DNA from: Blasia pusilla
Lineage: Eukaryota > Marchantiophyta > Marchantiopsida > Blasiales
DNA length: 64,000 nt
Assembly (NCBI GenBank): GCA_050084515.1
Contig: CM114271.1
Location: forward strand, 24,242,001-24,306,000
Direction of reading: 5' to 3'
Shown here: positions 33,111 to 43,470 of the stretch, piece by piece
Numbering within the stretch: the first letter of the stretch is position 1
Layout of the letters: each line of letters begins with the position of its first letter
Translations under genes and position numbers: made by a program
The notes under the pieces: model-generated
The model's database searches: none
Told to the model about the DNA's origin: nothing
The model's input: the letters and a program-made list of their open reading frames with translations, nothing else

Positions 33111-34277
33111 TCATAAAATAGTGCGGCCTGCCGTCACATCCAACGTTATCGGTGCAATCTTCTGCAAATAGACATAGTCCCCCACATGGAACCTACGAAT
33201 CGATGGTTGATAACCTCCACCCCGAATGGTTGCATACCGCAACGTATCCCTGTGTTGAGCAATGGCAAGATTCTCAAAGGCTGTTGGCATAACTCTCTGA
33301 AAGAGCTCTGCCCGTTGAGAACACACTCTCATCCACATCTCTTCCTCATCAAGGTTCACCACCTCACTAGACTCCCGACGAATTGCTGTTGGCAAGTCTC
33401 GATCTCGGCCGTATAAAAGAAAATAAGGTGAGAAGGAAGCCAAGGATGCTTGGCGATTGAACCTATACCCCATGGCAACTGAATATCCCAGTCTCCAAGA
33501 TATCCCTTCTGTAGGCCATACTTGCGCAATGCCCTCTTCACCGTCTGAACCACACGCTCAGCCAAACCATCCGCCTCTGGATGATCTCGAGACATGGTCC
33601 GATGATCAATCAACGCCTTGTCACACAAGACCTGAAACTCACCCTGAAACTATGTACCTTGGCCGGTCAGCACTTCAGCTGGTGCACCAAAATGACTAAG
33701 CACTCTATCAAGAAACGCATACGCCCATCCCTCATTTGCCTTTTCAGGTAATGCCACCAACTCAATCCACTTGGAGAAGTGCTCCACCATCACCAACACT
33801 AAACGGTAACGATCCCGCAAAGTCCACACTCCAATGGTAACCCAACCCCATAATAGGCAAGGGGTATAACTGTGGTGTATGGGCATTGAATGATGCCCTC
33901 ACCTGGTCACAAACCATACAACATGACACCAACTGTTGCACCTGAGTATGCATGCCACGCCACCAATACTGACCAAGGAGTAAGCTATACGTACGCTTTA
34001 CCCCAAAATGTCCCAACTCCTCATGGGCATGTCGCACAATGCGCTCTCTCTGAGCCAAATACGCCACCACTCGTACTCTATTATTCTCCCACACATGGAG
34101 AATATGTGTTCCCTCCAATCGATACCTCTTAGCACGTTGAAGAACACGGTCTCGCTCCTTGGTACTCACTATGCCTGGCACCCTACTGGTCCGTAGGAAC
34201 TCCAACACCAACGCATCATCATGAATATCACGCTGATCCGTACCACCATCTCCAACCTTAGGATCGAAGGTGGCCAT
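33111..34277 (-). pseudogene. O2 integrase, frameshifted
   Basis: The zinc finger is complete: 'HAHEELGHFGVKRT' and 'CCMVCDQVRASF'. The core has 'WSVDFAGSLPF' with the first Asp, and the region reading 'AEVLTGQGT', where the second catalytic Asp is replaced by Gly/Thr. 'DHPEADGLAERVVQTVKRAL' holds the Glu. The C-terminal 'HVGDYVYLQ' matches O1. The frame breaks near 33760, 33640 and 33360. The enzyme would insert the cDNA into the genome. Confidence 0.87.
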
Positions 34278-34870
34278 CTACCCCTCGACTAGAGTAAGAT
34301 ATCATGTGGTCCTCCATACTAGAGTCCATCCCTAACCAACATAAAAAGGCGGATGCATGCCAACTTGGCACCATCTCCTCATCAACCTCGCCATGCCATC
34401 TAGCCCCAATTGTATCCTCTTGGCTAATACATTGATTCCTACTCAAACCATCAGCATCAAGGTTGGCAACTCCAGGTCTATGTACCACCTGGAAGTCATA
34501 CTCCTGTAAGATAAGAGCCCACCGTGCAAGCTTCCATGTAAGCTTGTCAGACTCCATCAACCACTTGAGCGGCTGGTGATCAGTAACAAGGGTAAATTGT
34601 GTGCCAAACAAGTAACACCTAAAGTGTGCCCCCACCCACACTCTTGCCAAGCACTCTCCCCTCATATGAACTATAGCGCAACTCCATTTGCATTATTCGA
34701 ACGACTTGCATAGGCCACCAAAAACTCCATGTGCTCATCATCATGTTGTGTCAACACCGCTCCAAGTCCCAACCTACTCCAATCGTGTGTAATCTGAAAT
34801 GGGCGCCCTCGATAGGTCTCCTCTAGATAGGCGCCGCCACCAAGCTGGGCCTTAAGCTCCACAAAAGCTC
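34278..34870 (-). pseudogene. O2 RNase H, frameshifted
   Basis: 'FQITHDWSRLGLGAVLTQHD' (about 34810-34750) holds the first Asp region, and 'MRGECLARVWVGAHFRCYLF' followed by 'LVTDHQPLKWLME' holds the rest. A small deletion near 34670 separates the two frames. 'VVHRPGVANLDADGLSRN' is the usual Gypsy ending before integrase. Confidence 0.86.
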
Positions 34871-35904
34871 TCTCTGATCATCTCCCAAAGTGCCACTCTT
34901 GATCTGATTTCAGAAATTGGTTCAAAGGCTTTGCCATAGCACTAAATCCCTTCACATACCTCCGATAGTAGTTCGCCAATCCCATGAATGCTCGAACTCT
35001 ACTCACATCTACGGACGCGGAATAAGTGCAATAGCCTCCACCTTTGCTTGCTGAACTCCCAAACCACTTGGATAGATCACGTGACCCAAGTACTCAACAT
35101 CCTCATGGAAGAACTTACACTTTCCTCGATGCAAACGTAGACCATGAGCTTTCAACCGCTCAAACACCATCTGCAAATGTATCGATGCTCCTCCACCCAT
35201 TCTTGAACACCAAGATATCATCAATGTAACACCGAACAAAATTCAACCCTGCTAGGATCCTGTCCATCACTTTCTGAAACTCGGCAAGTGCATTCTTCAA
35301 CCCAAAGGGTAAGAATTTCCACTGGTACAAACAATCCTTGCCATGAGAGTTGACACCCCAAAATGTTGTCTTGGCCTTGTCACTCTCCGAATCGGCAATT
35401 GATGGTATCTCGCCCGAAGATCCAAAACTGAAAATCTTTGCCTGTCCCACCACATCAAAGATCTCTCAGTGTAGGCATGGCATACCTATCGGCCTTGGTT
35501 TGCCGATTGATAGGACGGTAATCTCCACACATCCGCCTATCCGTGTAGTTGATATGCATATCCTTTTTAGTAGGCATGACAGTGGTTGATGCATACTCTC
35601 CATGCGACAACTCCACTAATCCAGCCTCCAAAAGGTCCAACGTCCTACTCTGAATCAAGTCCCTCTCCATATCACTATATCGGTAGGGACGAGGGAAGAT
35701 TGGCGTATCACTAGCCAAATCAATTCGTATACCGGGTCCAACCAGAGCACCCAACTCCTTCATGCTAAAGGCAAAAAAACTCCTATAAGCACGTAGGAAC
35801 TGTGTCAAGCGTCGTTTCTCACCTCCCGTAAGCTTGGGCCCAAGTAATGGCTCCCAAGTCTCCTCCACTGGCACACTAGAGGGAGAGGACAATGCCATTG
35901 GCTG
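34871..35904 (-). pseudogene. O2 reverse transcriptase, frameshifted
   Basis: The frame 35898-35455 begins 'MALSSPSSVPVEETWEPLLG' and includes 'MCGDYRPINRQTKADRYAMP'. The next frame, 35453-35160, has 'FLPFGLKNALAEFQKVMD' and the catalytic YIDDILVF. The frame 35239-35009 holds 'KCKFFHEDVEYLGHVIYPSG'. About five frame breaks occur. It lies immediately after the methyltransferase. Confidence 0.88.
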
Positions 35905-37355
35905 CTACGCAACCCCCTCACAAGATGGTACACCCTTAGCTACACCATCATCTGAGCAAATAACTCCTCCACCAACATGAGCAACCAACTCCACATGCCC
36001 AGCCATTACATCCCATTTACTCCAAGGATGCAAAATACTACTCTCCTCGCCCCCAGCTGATGCCTCTACCGTCCCGGTAGCCATCAAGCTCTTTACAAGG
36101 GGTGGAAGACCCACAGACATAGTCCGAAGTCGACGCTGCTCAGCCATACCAAGACTCAAAATCCAAGTCAAACAATTCAGGTCCATGGCCTGACCCAACA
36201 CAAGACGTCGTGAAGCCTCAGAAATAGAAGCAACCGCTGTCACACCATTAGCAAATCACATCGCAAGCTCTCTCTCATCAACGTTAGGCTCCACCAATTG
36301 TCGCACATGAGAATCCCATACAAGCCCAGGACCATCTTCCCTGTATGCATGTGAAGAGGGAAAACTCACAAATGTGGATAGTGCCATCTTAGGCTGGCCC
36401 ACACAGTTCACCACTTCCATGGGTGACCGATCAATAACCTCACCACCTGAGAAAGTCGCCCAGTATCCAAGATACTATCCACAGTAAGGCAAGGATCCCA
36501 CTGCACTACATCATATGCTCGACGTAGAACCTCCCTAGGCAACAAGTTTGTCCACAACAAGCGTGGACGATGTGCATGCGAGCCAACTCACGCTGCATCC
36601 AACAACACCGCTGGTCCAATCCAAGACCGCACCTCATGAACACTCGCGATCATCCGGGTCCGAGTGTCACCCAATAATGGAACATTCTCTAGAATGTAAG
36701 CTAGAGCACGTGCTTGATGAACCTGAAGATGTCGTAACACCCGTAACATCTCCCAAAACAATCGAGACCTAGGGTTGTGTAATCCCTCACCACAACCAGC
36801 ATGTGTATGACCCTGACATGGCCATCCAGCAATCACCAAATCCACAAGACCAACCCTCTCAAGGTCCTGTGCCCCCAACAATGCAATGTGTGACGGCAAA
36901 GCACGTTGGTACCCACGAATAGCTGATGGCGGCAACAACTCAGGATATCTCCGCATCAACTGACCAATATGTTGGGATGAGACTCTTTGGGCCGTCTCAT
37001 CTCGCTCCACATACACGTATCTCCGCACAGGAATACCGGCCTGCAACACTGCAGCCAAACCAATGCTAATCCCACCAAAGAGATCTAACACACAAATGCC
37101 CTCCGGCGGATACTGCCATACAATGGGTGTAGTATCCAAAGGGGATAACCCAACTGGACCAAAAGTAGGAGTCCTCCGTGGGGCCTCCTCTTCCTCGTGA
37201 GGTATAACAGCCTCACACCAAGCCTCCTGCACTAGGCGATCAACCTCATGCCATAGTGCACCACCTGAACTCCAAAGTGGCACATCCAACGATGAGGATG
37301 CCACTGCTGTAAAAATAGGGACCTCCTTTACCTCCTCATGCACAGGAGAATCCAT
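35905..37355 (-). pseudogene. O2 cytosine-C5 DNA methyltransferase domain, near-complete
   Basis: The enzyme would transfer a methyl group from S-adenosylmethionine to cytosine C5. The 255-codon frame 37355-36588 has motif I 'VLDLFGGISIGLAAVLQAG' (residues 89-107, SAM binding), 'YVYVERDE' (114-120, motif II), 'DLVIAGWPCQGHTHAG' with catalytic Cys180 (motif IV) and 'YILENVPLLGDTRTRM' (motif VI, ENV at 223-225). After one stop the sequence continues with 'HRPRLLWTN' (motif VIII-like). A target-recognition stretch follows, then 'EASRRLVLGQAMDLNCLTWI' (motifs IX-X, frame 36243-35905). The order I-IV-VI-VIII-IX-X is as in DNMT1/DNMT3 and bacterial enzymes, not permuted as in plant DRM. It lies between the protease and RT of the same element. 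One stop and frame breaks near 36580-36250 make this copy inactive. Confidence 0.88.
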
Positions 37356-37382
37356 AACATAAACATTACCCTAAAAAAAGTC

Positions 37383-37754
37383 TCATGGCCAAGTGACTAC
37401 TCCACTAAAACCAGCCACAGATGCTAACACTGTTGGGGAAGACCCTCCTGGTCGAGCCCCATAAATAAATCTCACATGAACTTGGCTCATACGTCCATCC
37501 CCGGACTGCCAACCAGGTCTAAAAGATGTTGTCTCAGTCCAGTAATCCATCTGAAAACCCATCGAGTACAATACTGCTCCTCCAACTAGTACATCATACG
37601 TCTCGGCTGATGTGACTACCGCAGATACTCCCAACCGGGAGCTATCAATCGCATGATCTGGTCTCAACTGTACAAAAAACTTCTCCCGTTGTCGTATAGT
37701 AAAATCAACCAATGTGTAAACTCCTTCGTCATTAAGTGTTAGATAGAGTTTCAT
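37383..37754 (-). CDS. O2 protease-methyltransferase linker domain
   Basis: This is a 123-codon frame with 'YDVLVGGAVLYSMGFQMDYW' and 'SFRPGWQSGDGRMSQVHVRF'. Its place, between the retropepsin active site and the methyltransferase, and the 'LVGG..LY.MGF' pattern suggest the C-terminal half of the protease plus a spacer specific to this lineage. It is conserved in length but its function is unknown. O1 lacks the region because of the A1/A2 insertion. The insertion at 37.76-38.99 kb separates it from the protease active-site half. Confidence 0.65.
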   Translation of the reverse strand: MKLYLTLNDEGVYTLVDFTIRQREKFFVQLRPDHAIDSSRLGVSAVVTSAETYDVLVGGAVLYSMGFQMDYWTETTSFRPGWQSGDGRMSQVHVRFIYGARPGGSSPTVLASVAGFSGVVTWP

Positions 37755-37755
37755 T

Positions 37756-38263
37756 AGTATTAAGTATATTGGCTTAGAAAAAGGAGATTCTTATGTTTAA
37801 ACCTCTTTATGATGCCTCTTTTATGCGGGCCCAACTTTAGGAAAAGGAGGTAATAAATAAAAGATGACTTTGTAAAAGTAAAGTAGTTGCTTTAATGAAA
37901 AACAAAAGTAGTCTTGGTTGGTGGCTAGGTTAGTTGGGATAATTTGGAAAATATCATGTGGGTAAAAGAGGATATTTTGGAAGAGATAAGAGGAAATCTA
38001 CTTGTGTCAAAATGTGATTGGCTAAGCCTTGAGAGGAAGCCATGTGGCACAAGATAAGATAAGCTCTATTTCGTACTCTTGTGGATCCCTTGTGAGTATA
38101 TAAAGAGGAGGGACCTTCAAGGGTTCATCACCTTCTATTCCACATTTTGAGTCTCTCGCGTCTCTCTTGAGTGTATGGCTTTGGGATTGCTTGCTCTTCC
38201 AATGAGAGTGGATCACCCCTCTTGGGAGAGTAACTTGACCATAGTCTAACCTTGAGAGAGATT

Positions 38264-38306
<43 letters not shown>

Positions 38307-38995
38307 TGTGTGTGTGGAGATGAGAGGTTTGTCACCTTAGAGGAGTTTAGTCATACTGAAATAGAAATAGCGGATGTTTTGGCTTGTTACTTTCCCAATG
38401 AGAGTGGATTACCCTCTTGGGAGAATAACTCCGCCAAAACCCATTCTTGAGGAGAGTAGAGAATGTCTGGCAAGCATGGATAGGGGCGGAGCACGAGTTG
38501 TGCCCGACTTTCCTTTCCTCAATCCATACCATGTCAAGGTACTCTTTGTAGATAGGCACTGGTTCACTCGGTATTTAGTTTATCACTTTGGGGAGGCGTT
38601 CATGAACCGAGTCATGCAATCTCCAACTCCGGTAATCCTTCCTATCGTCACATATGGAAGGACATGGGATTGTACTTTGTATGTCCTTATATAGTGATCC
38701 ATGGATGTCAATAGGCCTGCTCAAGTAGGGTTTAACACTAGTTGTGCTATCTTCCTCGTGTACAAGCGTAAAATAGTCTATAGGGATTTTATAGTTAGGA
38801 ATTTCGGGGTCCGATGTTACGAAGAAGTGATCGCCTCGGCACTTCCATTTGTGATACCTGTCGTGAGAGAATGGAGAGTGTACATCATAATTTTGTATTG
38901 AAAAAGGAGAACTTGTTAGAGAGTTCACCTTGCATCGACCGTATCTACCGCAGCTAGAAGGCCCGCCCTTGCTCGAAGAAAGGCTCTCGACACAA
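37756..38995. mobile_element. Insertion of about 1.2 kb in the O2 protease region
   Basis: O2 homology breaks after 'GGANDRSQ' (about 39010) and resumes at 37754. The inserted DNA has a TATA box ('GAGTATATAAAGAGG', 38094-38108) and a GT microsatellite. In one plus-strand phase (38374-38901) it has two frames separated by adjacent stops: 'VVPDFPFLNPYHVKVLFVDR' and 'IVYRDFIVRNFGVRCYEEVI'. No known domain was recognised. The end points and any target duplication were not resolved. It may be a non-autonomous LTR-type element. Confidence 0.55.
38266..38316. repeat. (GT)n microsatellite
   Basis: A run of about 50 bases of GT with one A interruption lies inside the insertion in O2. Confidence 0.95.
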
Positions 38996-39414
38996 CACCG
39001 TGTCATGAATTGAGACCTATCATTGGCTCCTCCAAGTGATTTTTTAATATGGAATGGGCAAGGCTCAAGCTCTGACCTCCGAATACCCAAACCAATACAT
39101 GCCGCCTTTCCCAACATCAAAGGTTGGGCACCAGAGTCTAACAAGACTCTATCTGGTCTATACACCTGTCTTGTAGGACTCACCAATTGGAATACCCCAC
39201 TCCGATTGTCTAACATATATACACCAGGTGTAAGCCTCTCACGATCAATGGCTGGCCGGGCTGGTAATGCATCCATCTTCGCCGGTGTTGCCTGCCAAAT
39301 AGGACTGGTACTCAATGCTACACCTGACATAGAGGGTCGCTCCACCGCAACACCCTCATCCACCTCAGCACGTGTAGCACTAACACCCCCATGTTCATAC
39401 AATGTGGCTGATAG
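38996..39414 (-). pseudogene. O2 aspartic protease, N-terminal half
   Basis: The frame 39402-38575 contains 'VYRPDRVLLDSGAQPLMLGK' with the DSG active site (about 39150-39140), then 'IGLGIRRSELEPCPFHI'. It reads into inserted sequence after about residue 135. The upstream part is the Ser/Pro-rich gag-protease linker, with 'MDALPARPAIDRERLTPGVY' matching 'MPARPAIERAVVTHG' in O1. Confidence 0.83.
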
Positions 39415-41275
39415 CTAAAATACAGGAGCTAAGTCAGCTCTTAAAGCCATCAGCTCCATGGCCGAAAACAATGGGGATCCCAACACTGAAGTTGCCATCC
39501 GCAATACTGCACTAGATGCTGCATCCGTGTCTACTACACACAATGTAGATGCCTCAATCCCCACTGTCGGCTCAATAGGCTGCGTAGGAACCATGGATGG
39601 AGTCCTAAGCACCTCAGACAACAAGAATGACTTGGGAAGCCTAGCCTGCCTCCCGGCCTCACCCCTCTGTGGGTCCAACTCCACAGTAGCACCACGTGGC
39701 TCTGACGCTCGAGTGGCTCCTCTCATAACTGCAGCCGATGCCTCAACCTGTGTTGCACTCGCCATATAAGAGAGATCATCCCCTCCATAAGAGGTGGAAG
39801 CCCCTGCTCCCGAACCTGATCTATGTTGAATACTAGCCATAGTAGCCAACTTCTGCTCCAACTGCTCAATCCTGGCAGCCATAGCTGACTCTGTCGTAGT
39901 GGTAGGGGTAGCCACCGTAGGCTCTCCAACCATTGGTCCACCTCTACCATCTCTACCACCTCGGCCTCTCAGAGCTACTCCACCACGGCCGCGGCCTGAT
40001 CTCAACTCTGGATGAAGATGAAAGCAACGCTCTCGAGGATGACCTGGTCTACCGCAATGATCACACTGAGTTGGGGCCGACTGAGGCCCATCCTCCAAAG
40101 TCCGTTTCCCATCCTCTTGGGAACAAAACTTCCTAACATGATCACCTCCATATGTCCAACATGATTGTCCTTGTTGCGGGGTAGCAAATGAAGGCAATGG
40201 TCTTTGCGCAAGTGTCCCTCTAGGACCTGACTGAGGTCGTGTGTACCCCCCACGACTCCCACTACTACGAGACTGTGAGGTGGGTTGCTGAACACGAGAA
40301 GTAGTAGTTGTATCCCTACTGAATGCGGATGTCACCACTCTCTCCTTCACCATGTTAAGCTCAATCTTCTCAGATAGAGCAAACACATGGGTCAATGTGG
40401 GTGAATTATCACTCATAAGAGTAGCATCACGTACCCTGCGGCGCAACTCTCTGTCCAAGATCCCATACCAAAATTGGACTGCCTGAGCCTCAATCACACC
40501 CTGGGTAACTGAAATCAAGCGTCGCATATGAGTGTATGCCTCACGAAGACTCTCACCAGTCTTTCACTCAAATTCTTGAAGACTCCTTAACTTCTCTGTC
40601 TTCACTCCCTGATAGTTCTTCTTCAACCTCTTGAAGAACTCGCAATCAAGGCTAACGATGGTGGGGCACTAGTACCTCCACTAGTACCCCCACTGGTCCC
40701 TCCATGGGTACCTCCACTGGTACCCCCACTCCGGCTCGTACTCGTACCACTCAACGTCGGGCTGGCTGGCATAGTAGGAGCACTACTACCAATACCACCA
40801 TGGGTGATAGACACATAGCCTGGAGACCAATATTGCCTCCACGCCTCAATCTCAGCAACATGGTCCTTCCTAAACTCATGGTAATCATCCATGGGTGGTC
40901 CCTCCAAGTGCTAAAACAACCCCTTCCAAGCCAAGAAGGGTGTAAACAACGTGGCGTTCCGCAACATCTGCATATCACACCATGTATCAAACTCCTACAT
41001 GAAGTCCTCCAACTCAATGGTGCCCACTGCACCCGAGTATCGTCGTGGGCCCTTCATGGCCCCATATATCATGTCCATGTCCCAAATCAATGGAGCTGCA
41101 ACACTCGATAACAACGTAGAAGACTCGGTGTTTGGAACACCCTCGTCCTCCTCTTCATCAACCGTTGGAAGTGGAAAAGGTAGCTGATACCTAAATCCAC
41201 TCTGTGTGAAACCACCACTGTCCGCACCACGGTCCCCAACCAGACCACCAGACAGCTCCGTGATGACCAACGCCG
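39415..41275 (-). pseudogene. O2 gag, few lesions
   Basis: The N-terminal frame 41270-40995 ends in 'GAVGTIELEDFM'. The frame 40907-40623 has 'MDDYHEFRKDHVAEIEAW' and a low-complexity run of GGTS repeats absent from O1. The 370-codon frame 40527-39415 covers the gag core ('GILDRELRRRVRDATLMSD'), the short zinc knuckle (CWTYGGDHVRKFC, second Cys changed to Tyr), the second knuckle CDHCGRPGHPRERC, a Gly/Arg-rich segment and the long linker. It is broken near 40910-40990 and 40530-40620. Confidence 0.86.
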
Positions 41276-42743
41276 ATGCCGCACCACCACCAAATTATCA
41301 CCACTAAGTAACCAAGTGATGTCGATGTCGCTATACTATTCTAGCTCTACTAGCTATGGGTGTAGGCAACCTAACCTGTCATCACCACAAGAAGCCTCCC
41401 ACGGTCTACTGGTCATCACTCCAGCCTCACTACCGGTAGCACACACGAGTAACACTACTCTGGAAATCAGCGTCAACCCTAACAATGGGCGCGCAAGCAA
41501 GAAGCAACGATGGAGGGGATCCAAACACAGGAAGTCCAACAACAACCCTCCAATCGCAAATGGAAATCAAGGTAACACAATCCACCAAACGTGGCGCCCC
41601 CTGAATCCACAGAACCCATCACACAATTCTAACGCAATAGCTACTCCGCCGCGGGTCGATGACGTGCTAGTCGGACTCACAGCACTTGAAAATATCCCCT
41701 GCATGGAGAGGCTACACCGTACTATGCGCTAGAGGTACATCAACCAAAAACCTGAGATGCATAAAGCGCCTAACACATCTCCGAACAGCACCAAATGAGC
41801 TACAACAGTGTGTACACCGGCATAGTTAAGAACTCACCAATTAAGCGTCTTCCAGGCAGAATAGCCCAAAGATGGATGACCAGTTATGCAACACTCAAAT
41901 CACAAATCCTGCAAAAACTGCCTCACGCCCAAGCAAGCAAGCTTGCTTGCTTGCTCCTTGCTCCTTACTCCGCCTCTCACGCCCACTCGCCCCGAGCTAC
42001 CACGAGTTGCCTCGAAACCTCAAAACGCCGAGACATGCCCCTATCGCCATGCTTCGCTATGGAGAGAGGCCCAACCAGGGCGCCCCCAATGGGATAGGCG
42101 TCTCCAACAATGAACGAGTCACCAACCAACCATCCCCTCCGATCCGCTGTCCACCATAGCCCAGACCTTGAGCTAGTCCGCAAAATTTTGATCAGCAATT
42201 ACTTCACAAATCCTTGACCAAAATTGAATCTGTTACGACCAGAATTCAATTGACCACCATAGCTATCTCTCCACAAAAAAAGCTACAACCGAGCTCTGCA
42301 CTCTGAGCTAAAAATCAGACAAACTTGATGTCCATACACCTCCAGAATCGCAAACCGACAAAGGGTTCGCCCGATTTCATGCACGATAATCCGCAACGCT
42401 CCACACACTCGAGCAGATAGCTTCACATGAGATCACAATACAAGTAGCAACAAGAACCTCTCACCCGATCTGGATGAACTTCAACAGAGTTTCCGCACTC
42501 CAAGCTCTCCACATCAGAAAACCGTCGAACACGAACCAAAATCTTCAATCCTTGATAACTTCCAAATCCCTTGACGAAATCTTCCAACCTCCAACCTAAG
42601 AGCGGGCCCTACTAGAAAAGTCACCCTCAACTCAGTAACCCCCAACCCTATGTATGAAATCTCATCTCTACCTAGACACTGCGGCCCTACATAAGGTATG
42701 GCCTCTACTAGCACACTATACTCTACGACATAATCCGTATAGT
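41276..42743 (-). repeat. O2 leader and 5' terminal region
   Basis: This covers everything between the O2 gag start and the right-hand CATGA target repeat (42744-42748). It must contain the 5' LTR and leader, but a primer site and the inner LTR edge could not be found. It contains a short perfect 'AAGCAAGCAAGC' / 'GCTTGCTTGCTTGC' palindromic run (about 41932-41955). Open frames of 66-138 codons on either strand have no domains. Confidence 0.5.
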
Positions 42744-42748
42744 CATGA

Positions 42749-43060
42749 CAACGATCGTACGTAAGCGCGAGGTATTATCGACCGGAGTCCTCATGTTGGA
42801 GGGACGGGATGGTATGGTTTGGAAGGATAATGTGTGCAATTGTGCGCCATGTCATTTTCGGAACGTAGATGGGACGGTGGATCCGAGCTTGGCAGTGGTA
42901 CCTGCAGGCTTGCGATATATGTTGTGTGGATCTGCGAGGGGTGCAGCCACCATGTTGGTATGCGATGGTTGTTCTCGAGGGTGGCATATGTCACGTATGA
43001 CCTCCCCTCTTTATGTGGTTCCTATGGGACGATGGATGTGTCCGAGATATGTATAGGGTA
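42749..43060 (+). pseudogene. O1 C-terminal PHD-type zinc finger (open frame)
   Basis: The frame 42745-43056 continues O1's integrase once O2 is removed: 'TAGRM' at 32537 joins 'TTIVRKREVLSTGVLMLEGR'. The finger reads 'CNCAPCHFRNVDG', 'YMLCGSARGAATMLVCDGC', 'SRGWHMSRM' and 'VPMGRWMCPRYV'. It has the C-x2-C, CDGC, His and W-x-C marks of a PHD finger; two positions expected to be Cys are Arg and Tyr. It is 98 codons long, ending the polyprotein. PHD fingers usually read the methylation state of histone H3 lysine 4 or other H3 tail marks. Confidence 0.78.
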
Positions 43061-43270
43061 TTAGGTCATGTCAGAGAGATGTGATATTTTCTATCTGGAG
43101 TTGGAGGAATCCAACTGCCAGCTAGGGGAGCCGTTGTGTGATCTCCATGTATATGTATGAGTTGATTTTTGTACATGCATGGATCGACCCGTGTGTGGGG
43201 AAGATCGGTGTTGTGTGGTGTAGATGTGACCAGCAATGTATGTTGTGTAGCGATATGTATGCGCACGACA
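43061..43270 (+). repeat. 3' terminal region of O1
   Basis: 'ccaactgccagctagggg' resembles O2's 3' end (inverse, about 32650). 'gaagatcggtgttgtgtggtg' to 'tatgcgcacgaca' matches the end of the solo LTR. It ends exactly where O0's PHD finger resumes (CATGTCACC). Confidence 0.68.
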
Positions 43271-43470
43271 CATGTCACCTTCCCAAAATTTATGCATGGG
43301 ACCATTGACGTAAGCTTGGTAGTGGTAACTTTAGGCTTGCATTGTATTTTTGTGGATTTTTAAGGGTTAAAACCTCCATGATAGTATCTGATGGGTATTC
43401 AAGAGTGTAGCACATGGCATGTTTCACCCTACCTCTCACTAGCATAGTGAGACGGGGAGGGGGTTCCTTG
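43271..43470 (+). pseudogene. O0 PHD finger, C-terminal half
   Basis: After removing O1, 'ctacatgc' (12596) joins 'catgtcaccttcccaaaatt'. The alignment with O1's finger is continuous: 'taagcttggtagtggtaact' parallels DPSLAVVPA, 'gatagtatctgatgggtatt' parallels MLVCDGC, and 'acatggcatgtttcacccta' parallels the His/Cys region. It has several stops. It confirms the nested insertion. Confidence 0.75.

Noticed and set aside
35905-37355. Host DNA methyltransferase gene (DRM, CMT or MET1)
   Set aside because: Motif order is not permuted as in DRM, there is no chromodomain or BAH domain, and the domain is embedded in the retroelement polyprotein and repeated in O1 at the same place.
38575-39009. C-terminal half of the 275-codon frame that starts in the O2 protease
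   Set aside because: It reads out of the protease into inserted DNA; the fusion is accidental.
42745-43056. Independent host gene with a PHD finger
   Set aside because: Removing O2 joins it in frame to the O1 integrase, and O2 has the same order, so it is the end of the element's polyprotein.
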